DNA of 64,000 bases from Apibacter muscae (GTDB lineage Bacteria > Bacteroidota > Bacteroidia > Flavobacteriales > Weeksellaceae): assembly GCF_007845635.1 (NCBI RefSeq), contig NZ_SELG01000041.1, positions 124,001 to 188,000 of the forward strand, in the 5' to 3' direction. Within the stretch, counting starts at the first letter, position 1. Every line of letters begins with the position of its first letter. The notes beneath the pieces are model-generated. The model was not told the origin of the DNA. It saw only the letters and a program-made list of their open reading frames with translations, and made no database searches. The position numbers and the translations under genes are program-made. This document shows, one piece after another, positions 54,592 through 63,570 of this stretch.

Positions 54592-55938
54592 TCAAAAGTC
54601 GGAATTTTTACGAGTTAATGTATTGAATCTTAATAATAAAAGTATGGAGGCAAATATTAGCCCCAAACATAATCCTATCCACATACCAAAAGCACCCATT
54701 TCTTTTTCTATACATAAGTAATAGCCAATAGGAATAGCAATAATAATGTAAGCAATAAAACAAATGATAGTTGGTATTTTAACATCTCTCATTCCTCTTA
54801 ATGCACCAAGCATTACAACCTGAATGCCATCAAAAATTTGAAATATGGCAGCTATAATTATTAAATGAGAGGCTAATTTTATTACTTCTACCTGTTCTTT
54901 TTTGAAGTAGATTAGAGGTATATAGTTCCTGAAAGTTACAAATATAATACCTGCAAATGTCATAAAGGCGATTACCAAATACAAATTGGTAAGACCTGCT
55001 TTTCTTAAATCAATTCTATTCTTAAGACCATAAAAACCAGCCACACGTACAGTAGCAGCAATTCCAAAGCCCATACAAATTTGGAATGTCATAGAAGCTA
55101 AATTAGTAGTTACCGAATGGGCAGAGGTATCTAAATATTTATTAATGCCAGCCCCTGCAATAAATGCTGATATAGCAAAAGAACAAATTTCAAATAAAGA
55201 TTGTAAAGAGGAGGGAAGACCAATGGAAATTAATTTTCTATAATAAACAGCCTTTAAAGATTTCCATTGAATCATATTTAAATAAAAAGCTGATTTTTTA
55301 TTTATATGCAATACGGTTATTATTATTAGCATCATTAATATTCTAGCAATTAAAGTAGCCATTGCAGAACCCTCTACTCCCATATTAGGAAGACCCCATT
55401 TGCCATAAATCAATCCAAAATTTAAAATTATATTAGTTATGTTTGAAATAATTGTAGCAATGGTAACAAGAATAGTCATGGATATACCTTCTGAGAATTG
55501 TCTATATGACTGGAAGATCATTAATGGTAATAAACTATATGCACTTATATTTAAAAAACGAATGGCGTCAGGAATAACTGATGGGTCTTGTTTGGTGTAA
55601 TACAATAAAGGAGAACCTATTTCTAATATTGCGATACTAATTAATGCAAGTAACACATTCATTGTAAAACCATGAGTAAAAATTCTACCTACTCTTTCAT
55701 TATTGCCTCTAGCCACGGAAGAAGATATTAAAGGAGACATCGAGAATGAAAATCCTAATAAAAATACTAAAAAAACAATAAAAACACTAGTAGCTAGAGA
55801 AGCTGAAGCTACCGCTTTTTCACCAAGTCCGGCAATGATAATAATATCAATAAAATTTACAGATACTTGTCCTAGTTGAGTAATTAATACAGGAATGGCT
55901 AATTTAGAATTAGCTTTAAAATGTTCTTTAATTGTCAT
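54592..55938 (-). CDS. MATE family multidrug/Na+ antiporter
   Basis: A 448-residue inner-membrane exporter with about twelve segments. ATG at 55938 is preferred to a TTG five codons upstream. MATE-type segments are visible: LAIPVLITQLGQVSVNFIDIIIIAGLGEKAVASASLA, PLISSSVARGNNERVGRI, NMGVEGSAMATLIAR and LGALRGMRDVKIPTIICF. Members expel drugs and dyes using Na+ or H+. Resembles the NorM group. Single gene. Confidence 0.88.
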   Translation of the reverse strand: MTIKEHFKANSKLAIPVLITQLGQVSVNFIDIIIIAGLGEKAVASASLATSVFIVFLVFLLGFSFSMSPLISSSVARGNNERVGRIFTHGFTMNVLLALISIAILEIGSPLLYYTKQDPSVIPDAIRFLNISAYSLLPLMIFQSYRQFSEGISMTILVTIATIISNITNIILNFGLIYGKWGLPNMGVEGSAMATLIARILMMLIIITVLHINKKSAFYLNMIQWKSLKAVYYRKLISIGLPSSLQSLFEICSFAISAFIAGAGINKYLDTSAHSVTTNLASMTFQICMGFGIAATVRVAGFYGLKNRIDLRKAGLTNLYLVIAFMTFAGIIFVTFRNYIPLIYFKKEQVEVIKLASHLIIIAAIFQIFDGIQVVMLGALRGMRDVKIPTIICFIAYIIIAIPIGYYLCIEKEMGAFGMWIGLCLGLIFASILLLLRFNTLTRKNSDF

Positions 55939-56110
55939 ATATAAAAATTGCAATCGGCAAAGATACTAATTCTAAAATTGGAACAATATTTTTTTGTATT
56001 TCAATTTACGAACTATTAATAAATTTTAATTTTTTATAGGATATTTTAAAACATCCAGCTTAAAAAAATAAAACGATTTATGTATCTTTACATACTTAGA
56101 TATTATAATA

Positions 56111-56719
56111 ATGCATATTGCAATTACTGGAAATATAGGAGCTGGAAAAACAACTTTAACCAAATTAATGGCGAATCATTATAAATGGTTGGCTCACTTT
56201 GAAGACACAGAAGATAATCCTTATTTGGATGATTTTTACTACAATATGGCCCAATGGTCATTTAATCTTCAAATCTATTTTTTAAGTTCAAGATTTAAAC
56301 AAATCCAAGAGATAAGAAAAAGTAAAAATAACTTTGTTCAAGACCGAACAATATATGAAGATGCTTACATTTTTGCTTCTAATTTGTATGAAATGAATTT
56401 AATGCAAACGCGTGATTACAATAATTATTTAACGTTATTCAATCTAATGAAAGAGTATGTGCAAGCTCCTGATTTACTTATATATCTAAGAGCCTCTGTT
56501 CCAACACTAGTAAATCAAATAAAAAAAAGAGGGAGAGAATGTGAATCTTCGATTAGTTTAGACTATTTAAATCGATTAAATGACAAGTACGAAAAATGGA
56601 TTGGTGGATATAAGGAAGGAGAGTTATTAATTGTTGATGTAGATTCAATAGATTTTGTAGATCAATCCAAAGATTTTGAACATATAATTCATCTAGTGGA
56701 TACAAAAATTCGTATTTAG
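56111..56719 (+). CDS. Deoxynucleoside kinase
   Basis: A 202-residue cytosolic kinase of the dCK/dGK/dNK family, phosphorylating deoxynucleosides for salvage. Walker A is AITGNIGAGKTTLTK; EDTEDNPYLDDFYYNMAQWSFNLQIYFLSSRF and the DRTIYEDAYIFA (DR-S/T) motif are typical, as is the LID arginine stretch QIKKRGRECESSISLDYL. The substrate preference cannot be told. Single gene. Confidence 0.88.
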   Translation: MHIAITGNIGAGKTTLTKLMANHYKWLAHFEDTEDNPYLDDFYYNMAQWSFNLQIYFLSSRFKQIQEIRKSKNNFVQDRTIYEDAYIFASNLYEMNLMQTRDYNNYLTLFNLMKEYVQAPDLLIYLRASVPTLVNQIKKRGRECESSISLDYLNRLNDKYEKWIGGYKEGELLIVDVDSIDFVDQSKDFEHIIHLVDTKIRI

Positions 56720-56864
56720 ACTTAATTATTATAAAAAAATGAATTAAAAAAGTAAATAATTAAGTAGTAAAAATATAGTAAATTTTAGTATTTTTGTAGC
56801 CTTGAATGAAATTAGCAATTTTAATATTCTTAAAAATACTAAAATAATTACACATTGATATCCT

Positions 56865-57650
56865 ATGGCTACAAATAAAAAAGCAGATACGACTACAGTA
56901 GAAGATAAATTAAGAGCTTTGTATGATTTACAAATTATTGATTCTAGATTGGATGAATTAAAAAATTTAAGAGGAGAGTTACCTATTGAAGTTGAAGATT
57001 TAGAAAATGAAATTGTTGGTCTTGAAAAAAGGATTGAAAAAATTGAAGATGAGGTTGTTAACTTATCAAATGACATCAAGGTTAAAAATGAATTGAACAA
57101 GAATTCAGAATCTCAAATTAAAAAATACAAAACTCAACAAGAAAACGTTAGAAATAATAGAGAGTTTGAAGCATTAGCTAAAGAAATAGAGTATCAAGAG
57201 TTAGAAATTCAGTTGCAGAACAAAAAAATTAAAGAAATTAATGCTAAGATAGATTTCAAAAAAAATCAAATTGAAGAACAACAATCTAAATTAGCAAGCC
57301 TAAATAATCATTTGAATCATAAAAAATCTGAGTTATCCAATTTGATAAAAGAAACGGAGAATGAAGAAAATTTCTTACTTGAAAAATCTAAGGAATTATC
57401 AACAAAAATTGATGAAAGATTATTAAATAGCTATCATAAAATTAGAAAAAGTTCTAAAAATGGGCTGGCTATTACAAGTATAGATAGAGGAGCAGTAGTT
57501 GGTTCTTTCTTTACAGTTCCACCTCAAAAACAAGTGGAAATAGCATCCAGAAAGAAAATTATATTGGATGAGCATAGCGGTAAAATTTTAGTGGATGAGT
57601 ATTTAGCTAAAGAGGAGCTAGAAAAAATGAAAGAATTTTTAGGGAAATAA
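56865..57650 (+). CDS. Coiled-coil protein with a cysteine-less C4 zinc-ribbon-like tail
   Basis: A 261-residue cytosolic protein. Residues about 20-190 form one long coiled coil. The C-terminal part (RGAVVGSFFTVPPQKQVEIASRKKIILDEHSGKILVDE) matches the C4-type zinc-ribbon of this family in sequence order, but all four zinc cysteines are missing (positions of C-x2-C hold V/S and H/S). The fold may persist without metal. The family may bind nucleic acid; function is not established. A -7 box (TATTTTTG) lies at 56789-56796, and a strong hairpin (57659-57710) follows. Confidence 0.75.
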   Translation: MATNKKADTTTVEDKLRALYDLQIIDSRLDELKNLRGELPIEVEDLENEIVGLEKRIEKIEDEVVNLSNDIKVKNELNKNSESQIKKYKTQQENVRNNREFEALAKEIEYQELEIQLQNKKIKEINAKIDFKKNQIEEQQSKLASLNNHLNHKKSELSNLIKETENEENFLLEKSKELSTKIDERLLNSYHKIRKSSKNGLAITSIDRGAVVGSFFTVPPQKQVEIASRKKIILDEHSGKILVDEYLAKEELEKMKEFLGK

Positions 57651-57658
57651 AAATTCTA

Positions 57659-57710
57659 TTTAAAGATAAAAAAAGGAGATAATTATTTATCTCCTTTTTT
57701 TATCTTTAAA
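57659..57710. terminator. Long bidirectional terminator after the coiled-coil gene
   Basis: A 24-bp perfect inverted repeat centred on loop TTAT (57683-57686), with core GGAGATAA/TTATCTCC and A7/T7 tracts, lies between the coiled-coil gene and the convergent DUF4197 gene. Confidence 0.8.
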
Positions 57711-57741
57711 TAATCTAAAGTTTAAGCAAGTACATTTTATT

Positions 57742-58461
57742 TTAATTACCATTCAAAACAGAATTGATGATTTTAGATGATATGTTGGATTGGCTAACTT
57801 CGTAGTCTTTAGCAATATCAAACATACCATTAACAATCTGTTCAGATGCATATTTACTGATAGAATTTTTCAAACTTTGAGCTGAAGAAGTGTTCTTATT
57901 TCCAATAATTAAATTTAAAGTATTCTGAATTTTTGAATTGTTCCCGGTAGCATTTTCAATTAGAGAGGTAACACCGTTAGCATTTAATTGTTGCTCAACT
58001 TTCGGTTGGATAGCTGCTATTAATTTATCTTGAGTTTTGTTTTTTAAATATTCAACTCCAGCCCCTTTTCCACCTTTAACTATAGAAATAGCATCTGTTA
58101 AGGTTATATCTTGAATTGCTGATGCAATAATAGGTTTGGCCACTGTAACTGAAGTTGAAGCAGCATCGGCAATATATTTTTTTTCTTTTTCAACAAGTGA
58201 GTTTAATCCTAAATTTTCCAATGTAGAGTTAATTTGTTTTAGTTGGCTTGGCATTGCAGCATCAATCAAAGAATTTGTTAAAAAAGATTCAGAATTTTCA
58301 AGAATCGAAAAACTTTTATTGGTTGTAGAAGTTAGCAATTGTTTAATTGCGTTTACACCTACACCTTTATTGTTTACAGATATAGTTTGTGTATCACAGG
58401 ATTGCAAACTTAAGACTAAAGTGGAAGCTAAAACGACTTTAGATAGAGTAACTAATTTCAT
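57742..58461 (-). CDS. DUF4197 family lipoprotein
   Basis: A 239-residue lipoprotein with a signal peptide ending LQSC (about residue 22). The mature part is helical and carries the DUF4197 features: GVNAIKQLLTSTTNKSF, AMPSQLKQINSTLENLG, DAISIVKGGKGAGVEYLKNKTQDKL and EQIVNGMFDIAKDYE near the end. Role unknown; probably an envelope protein. Single gene, minus strand. Confidence 0.82.
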   Translation of the reverse strand: MKLVTLSKVVLASTLVLSLQSCDTQTISVNNKGVGVNAIKQLLTSTTNKSFSILENSESFLTNSLIDAAMPSQLKQINSTLENLGLNSLVEKEKKYIADAASTSVTVAKPIIASAIQDITLTDAISIVKGGKGAGVEYLKNKTQDKLIAAIQPKVEQQLNANGVTSLIENATGNNSKIQNTLNLIIGNKNTSSAQSLKNSISKYASEQIVNGMFDIAKDYEVSQSNISSKIINSVLNGN

Positions 58462-58569
58462 AATTTATAAACTTTTCTATACTGCATCAAAGATTACACC
58501 ATAATCATTAATTTTTTTAAGGATATATAAGAGCTGATATTTTATGTAGTATTAGGATAATTTTATAGA

Positions 58570-60357
58570 CTAACTTTCTTTTTTAAAATAATCCATAATT
58601 ATTAATGCTCTTTTATTCCCAATAATAGATTCAATTTCCTCTAGGGGAGCTTCCTTTATTTTTTGCACAGATTTAAATGTATTAAGCAATAATTGTATAG
58701 ATTTTTCACCGATACCATTTATATTTTCTAACTCAGATGTAAAGGTTTTTTTGCTTCTTTTGTTTCTATGTCGGGTAATTCCATATCGGTGAGCTTCGTC
58801 TCTTACTTGTTGCAAGACTTTCAATGTTTCTGAAGTTTTGTCTAAATACAACGGTACAGAATCATGGGGGAAATAGATTTCCTCTAAACGTTTAGCTATA
58901 CCTATTATAGGAATTTTACCGGCTAAGCCTAATAATTCTAAAGATTTATAGGCAGAACTTAGCTGACCTTTTCCCCCATCTATTAAAATTAGTTGTGGAA
59001 GCTCATTATCCTCTTCTAACTGTCTTTTATATCTACGATAGATTACTTCTTCCATAGTAGCAAAATCGTTAGGACCTTCAACGGTTTTAACATTAAATAT
59101 TCTATATTCACCTTTGCTTGGTTTGCCATTTCTAAAAACAACACAGGCAGATACTGGATTTGTACCTTGAATATTTGAATTATCAAAACCTTCAATTAAT
59201 CTTGGTTCCTTAGGAAGATGAAGCAATTGTTTCATTTCAGACATTATGCGATTTGAATGTCTTTCAGGATCCATAATTTTTATTTGTTTCATCTTTTCTA
59301 AGCGATATTCTTTAGCATTTTTTTCAGATAAATCTAAAATCTTTTTCTTATCGCCAATTTTAGGTATATAGAAGTTCACTGAAGGTATCTCAATATCAAT
59401 TTTAAATGGGACAAAAATCTCTTTAGAAATAGATTGAAATTTTTTGCGAATATCTATAATTGCTTTTTCTAATAATTCTTCTTGAGTTTCGTCTAATAAT
59501 TTTCTTATCTCAGTTGTATAAGATTGTATGATTCTTCCTTTGATAATTTTAAAATAGTTAATATATGCGGCAGATTCATCACTGGTAAAACCAAAAACGT
59601 CCACATCTGAAATGGAAGGTGAAATAATGGTAGATTTTGCTTGATATTTTTCTAATAAGTCTAATTTATCCTTAATTTTCTGGGCTTGTTCAAATTCCAT
59701 TTTTTTTGAATACGTAAACATTTTTTTCTTTAATAATGCTAAAGGCTCTGAAATGTTTCCTTTAATAATATTTTTCACCCCTTGAATATTCTCTAAATAA
59801 TCTTCGCTAGATTGTTTATCTTCACAAGGTCCCAAACAATTATGAATGTGAAACTCTAAACATACAGAAAACTTATTAAGCAATATCTTTTCTTTCTTTA
59901 AATCTAAACTACAACTTCGTAAAGGGTAAATACTTTTCACTAATTCCAATAAAGCTCTGGCAATAATTACTGAGGTGTAAGGTCCATAGTATTCAGAACC
60001 GTCGTGAATAAGTTTTCTGGTTAAAAAAACTCTAGGAAATGGTTCATTTTTTATGCAAATCCAAGGATATGTTTTGTCATCTTTTAAACGAATGTTATAC
60101 CTAGGCTGGAACTCTTTTATTAAATTATTTTCTAATAACAAAGCATCGTATTCAGTATCAACAATTGTTGTTTTTATATTTCGAATTTTTGAAACTAAAA
60201 CTTTAGTTTTTCCCGTGTGTTCTTTAAAAAAATAAGATGTAACTCTTTTTTTTAGGTTTTTTGCTTTACCCACATATATAACTACTTTTTTGTCATCAAA
60301 AAATTGATAAACGCCCGGCTGATTAGGTAAAGTTTTTAATTGTAATTCAATAGACAT
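58570..60357 (-). CDS. uvrC: Excinuclease ABC subunit C
   Basis: A 595-residue nuclease that makes both incisions in nucleotide excision repair. The N-terminal GIY-YIG domain shows PGVYQFFDDKKVVIYVGKAKNLKKRV. A UVR domain (SKKMEFEQAQKIKDKLDLLEKYQ) is in the middle. The RNase H-like C-terminal nuclease has EGFDNSNIQGTNPVSACVVFRNG and LILIDGGKGQL, and helix-hairpin-helix motifs follow (LENINGIGEKSIQLLLNTF). Full length. Confidence 0.95.
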   Translation of the reverse strand: MSIELQLKTLPNQPGVYQFFDDKKVVIYVGKAKNLKKRVTSYFFKEHTGKTKVLVSKIRNIKTTIVDTEYDALLLENNLIKEFQPRYNIRLKDDKTYPWICIKNEPFPRVFLTRKLIHDGSEYYGPYTSVIIARALLELVKSIYPLRSCSLDLKKEKILLNKFSVCLEFHIHNCLGPCEDKQSSEDYLENIQGVKNIIKGNISEPLALLKKKMFTYSKKMEFEQAQKIKDKLDLLEKYQAKSTIISPSISDVDVFGFTSDESAAYINYFKIIKGRIIQSYTTEIRKLLDETQEELLEKAIIDIRKKFQSISKEIFVPFKIDIEIPSVNFYIPKIGDKKKILDLSEKNAKEYRLEKMKQIKIMDPERHSNRIMSEMKQLLHLPKEPRLIEGFDNSNIQGTNPVSACVVFRNGKPSKGEYRIFNVKTVEGPNDFATMEEVIYRRYKRQLEEDNELPQLILIDGGKGQLSSAYKSLELLGLAGKIPIIGIAKRLEEIYFPHDSVPLYLDKTSETLKVLQQVRDEAHRYGITRHRNKRSKKTFTSELENINGIGEKSIQLLLNTFKSVQKIKEAPLEEIESIIGNKRALIIMDYFKKES

Positions 60358-60551
60358 TTTATTCTATATAAGATAAATTCAAATTTACCAATTTAAATTT
60401 ATAACGCTTTAAGTTTAAATTCTAAAAAATTTTTTAATAAATCAAAAGCAGAATACATTCATAAAAATTCTAAATATTTAAATGAATTGAAAAAATAGCT
60501 TTAATTTTGACGTTTACAAAAATACATCACTTACAATTTTAAGAGAAATTT

Positions 60552-61934
60552 ATGGAAGAGGAGATCAAAGTATCAAAATGGTTGCCTTGGGTAGCTGCTA
60601 TTGCATTTTTTATGCAATCGTTGGATGGAACTATACTGAATACTGCTTTACCATCCATAGCGCATGATTTAAATAAATCGCCGCTAAAAATGCAACCCAT
60701 TATCATTGCTTATGTATTAACCCTAGCTTTATTAATCCCCGTAAGCGGTTGGCTATCAGATAAATTTGGTTCTAGAAATATTTTTACATTTGCCGTAGGA
60801 ATTTTCACCCTAGGGTCATTGGCTTGTGTATTTTGTACCAGTTTGGAAGCCTTGGTTTATATGAGAATACTTCAAGCCATTGGAGGTTCAATGATGGTAC
60901 CCGTATCAAGACTTGCTTTGTTGTACACCTATCCCAAAGATAAGCTTTTAAAAGTTATAAATTTTATAACAATTCCAGGATTAATAGGACCAGTTATAGG
61001 ACCTACCTTAGGAGGTTGGTTGGTGCATGTTGCCAGTTGGCATTGGATTTTTTTAATAAATATACCAATTGGAGTGGCAGGGATGATTCTTGCTTGGAAA
61101 TTCATACCTAATTATAAAAGAACGGAAGGAAAATTTGATTTTATAGGTTTCTTACTACTAAGTTTAGGATTGGTGTTAATATCATTAAGCTTAGAGTTTG
61201 CCGGGAATAGAATAATATCATTAAATACTGTATTTCTTGTTTTATTTGTTGGTATCATACTTATTGTTTTATATATAGTATATTCACAAAAAGTGTCTAA
61301 ACCCTTAATCAATTTAAAATTATTTAAAATTAGAACCTTACGTATAGGAATTATAGGTAATATAATTACAAGATTAGGGGTAGGAGGGATTCCTTTAATG
61401 CTTCCCTTATTGCTACAAGTAGGATTTGGAAAAAACTCTGTAATTTCAGGAGCAATGCTTATATTTTCAGCTATTGCTACTATATTGGCCAAATCATCTG
61501 CTATTCCATTAATCAAACATTTTGGTTATAAAAAACTATTGATTTATAACACGATTATTTTAGGAGTGGCTATAACCTTATTTATGTTTCCCAATGAAAA
61601 TACTCCATTAGTTTGGTTAATCCCAATTTTAATTGCATATGGAGCGTTTAACTCTATACAAATGTCTGCAATGAATAGTATATCACTTGCTGATTTAACC
61701 CCTAAGGATGCTAGTGGAGGGAATACCATGTTTTCTGTGACGCAGCAACTGTCTATGAGCTTTGGTATTTCTTTAAGTGCGATGCTTTTTAACAGCTACG
61801 AAATTTTTGAAAACAATCATGTAATCACAGCTTTTAAATTAACATTTTTAACGTTAGGAATTATAACTATTTTATCGGCATTCACCTTTGCATTTTTAAA
61901 AAATGATGACGGCACATCTATGTCCGGAAACTAG
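60552..61934 (+). CDS. MFS multidrug exporter, DHA2 family (MdtD-like)
   Basis: A 460-residue inner-membrane protein with about 13-14 hydrophobic segments. Motif D1-like SLDGTILNTALPSIAHDL in helix 1, SGWLSDKFGSRNIF (motif A) and IPGLIGPVIGPTLGGWLV (motif C) place it among drug:H+ antiporters of the 14-TM DHA2 group, closest in size to MdtD. The C-terminal DASGGNTMFSVTQQLSMSFGISLSAML is also typical. Substrate unknown. Single gene. Confidence 0.85.
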   Translation: MEEEIKVSKWLPWVAAIAFFMQSLDGTILNTALPSIAHDLNKSPLKMQPIIIAYVLTLALLIPVSGWLSDKFGSRNIFTFAVGIFTLGSLACVFCTSLEALVYMRILQAIGGSMMVPVSRLALLYTYPKDKLLKVINFITIPGLIGPVIGPTLGGWLVHVASWHWIFLINIPIGVAGMILAWKFIPNYKRTEGKFDFIGFLLLSLGLVLISLSLEFAGNRIISLNTVFLVLFVGIILIVLYIVYSQKVSKPLINLKLFKIRTLRIGIIGNIITRLGVGGIPLMLPLLLQVGFGKNSVISGAMLIFSAIATILAKSSAIPLIKHFGYKKLLIYNTIILGVAITLFMFPNENTPLVWLIPILIAYGAFNSIQMSAMNSISLADLTPKDASGGNTMFSVTQQLSMSFGISLSAMLFNSYEIFENNHVITAFKLTFLTLGIITILSAFTFAFLKNDDGTSMSGN

Positions 61935-62002
61935 TAATTTGTATAAAAACATTCTTAATTATATTGTTTTAGTATTAGTATCTTTGCTAAAAAATTGCAA
62001 TT

Positions 62003-63517
62003 ATGAAAAGCATACTATGCTATACATTTATTTTAATTTCTTTGATTGGGAATTCTCAAGGAACTAAAAATTATTTTAAAAGTGGGGCTAAAGTAGATCC
62101 TTCCTTAGTTAATGAAGAGGTGGGGGATAGAGCAAAAAAAGTCAATCATATTTTTCATTTTAGAAACGATAATAAAAGCCATTTTATTAAAATTATGAAT
62201 TTAGAGGGTAAAACTTATGCCCAAAGTATTAGTGAATTTGTAATTCTAGATTTTAATAGTAAAAAAGGCGGAGATTTACATAGAAAAGTTGAAAAACTCG
62301 CCAATATTACAATAGATGGGAATAATTTTATTTCAGATCAGTTAAAAGCATCTTACATATTACTAAAAGAAAAAGGAACTAATTATGAAAATATAAATGA
62401 AATTCCTATCAAACTTATGGTGTGCTCTAAAGATAAGTTTGGAAATACCAATTGTAGAATTAACGATGATGAGGTAGAAATTACCCCGGAAGAATTTCCA
62501 GGAAAATATCCACAAACAGGCTTTACTAGATTGGGTGACGAAGATTTAAGGAATAAAAAACCCAAGGAATTGGAAATTATGAGAAACGAAATTTATGCTA
62601 GATATGGGTATAGATTTTCAGAACCATCAGTGGCTGATTACTTTTTTAGTCAAAACTGGTACGAACCTCTTGTTGATAATAAACTAGTAGAATTGAATGA
62701 TTTAGAATTGGATAATGTGGCTATGATTGATCTCTATAGAGGAAAAGTAGCCTATCATGATTTGAATTTAAAATCTTACAGCCAAGTATTGCCATTAGAA
62801 ACTTCAAGTAATTCAACATATGGGGAAAATATCCTAAAAAGTATGAAATATATGAAACAAGATACTTTAGGCGGTAGTAAATGTGTGTATACTGAATACA
62901 ATAAAAAGGGGATTGCAACCTTTCAACAAGATTGTATGATTAATAAAGATAAATTTGTAAACTATTTTAATAAAGATCTATTGGTTGAGCATGTTGATGG
63001 GGCAAACGACACCTATTTTTATTATGATTTTAACGGACTTCCTTTAAAAACCGTTAAGTTAGATTATACGGCTGGGACAACGGAAGAAACTTTTTTTACT
63101 TATGATAGCAATCAAAATATAACACAGAAAGATATTTATCAGAATAATAATTTTAATGAGTCTATTTACTATGATTATGACTATGATGGAAATTTAGTTA
63201 AAGAATATTATAAAGATAAAGAAGGCAATGAGGAAATGGTTACTGAATATTTTTTTGAGAATAGAGATAATTTAAATACAGGATACTTAAAAAATAAAGA
63301 GACAGGTTGCAATTATGAATACAATGATACACAAGACTTACTACTAAGTAAAAACTGTTTTAAAATAGTAAAGGATAAAGAATATCCATTTTATAGATTA
63401 AACAGAGATGTTAAGGAAGTCGTACGAGGGAAAAATTCTAGACTGTCATCAGTCAAACTTGTAGAGGAAGAGAACTATAAATATTATATATCCATTCTTG
63501 AGTATCAATATTATTAG
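62003..63517 (+). CDS. YARHG-domain secreted protein
   Basis: A 504-residue protein with a signal peptide (about residues 1-18, ending IGNSQG). Residues about 181-250 form a YARHG domain, a small envelope-associated domain named for its motif: here DLRNKKPKELEIMRNEIYARYGYRFSEP, then YFFSQNWYEP. The C-terminal half (about 270-480) is Tyr/Asp/Asn-rich and reads like Rhs/YD-type strands (YFYYDFNGLPLKTV, TEETFFTYDSNQNITQKDIY, YYDYDYDGNLVKEYYKDKEGNE). Function unknown. A -7 box TATCTTTG lies at 61979-61986. Confidence 0.75.
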   Translation: MKSILCYTFILISLIGNSQGTKNYFKSGAKVDPSLVNEEVGDRAKKVNHIFHFRNDNKSHFIKIMNLEGKTYAQSISEFVILDFNSKKGGDLHRKVEKLANITIDGNNFISDQLKASYILLKEKGTNYENINEIPIKLMVCSKDKFGNTNCRINDDEVEITPEEFPGKYPQTGFTRLGDEDLRNKKPKELEIMRNEIYARYGYRFSEPSVADYFFSQNWYEPLVDNKLVELNDLELDNVAMIDLYRGKVAYHDLNLKSYSQVLPLETSSNSTYGENILKSMKYMKQDTLGGSKCVYTEYNKKGIATFQQDCMINKDKFVNYFNKDLLVEHVDGANDTYFYYDFNGLPLKTVKLDYTAGTTEETFFTYDSNQNITQKDIYQNNNFNESIYYDYDYDGNLVKEYYKDKEGNEEMVTEYFFENRDNLNTGYLKNKETGCNYEYNDTQDLLLSKNCFKIVKDKEYPFYRLNRDVKEVVRGKNSRLSSVKLVEEENYKYYISILEYQYY

Positions 63518-63520
63518 AAT

Positions 63521-63556
63521 AAAAAGGGGGAAATTCATAGAATTCCCCCCTTTTTT
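63521..63556. terminator. Bidirectional terminator between the YARHG gene and the agmatine deiminase gene
   Basis: AAAAAGGGGGAAATTC pairs with GAATTCCCCCCTTTTTT (one A-C mismatch, loop ATA) between converging genes; runs of A and T on both sides allow use in either direction. Confidence 0.8.
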
Positions 63557-63570
63557 ATAAGATATAAAAA

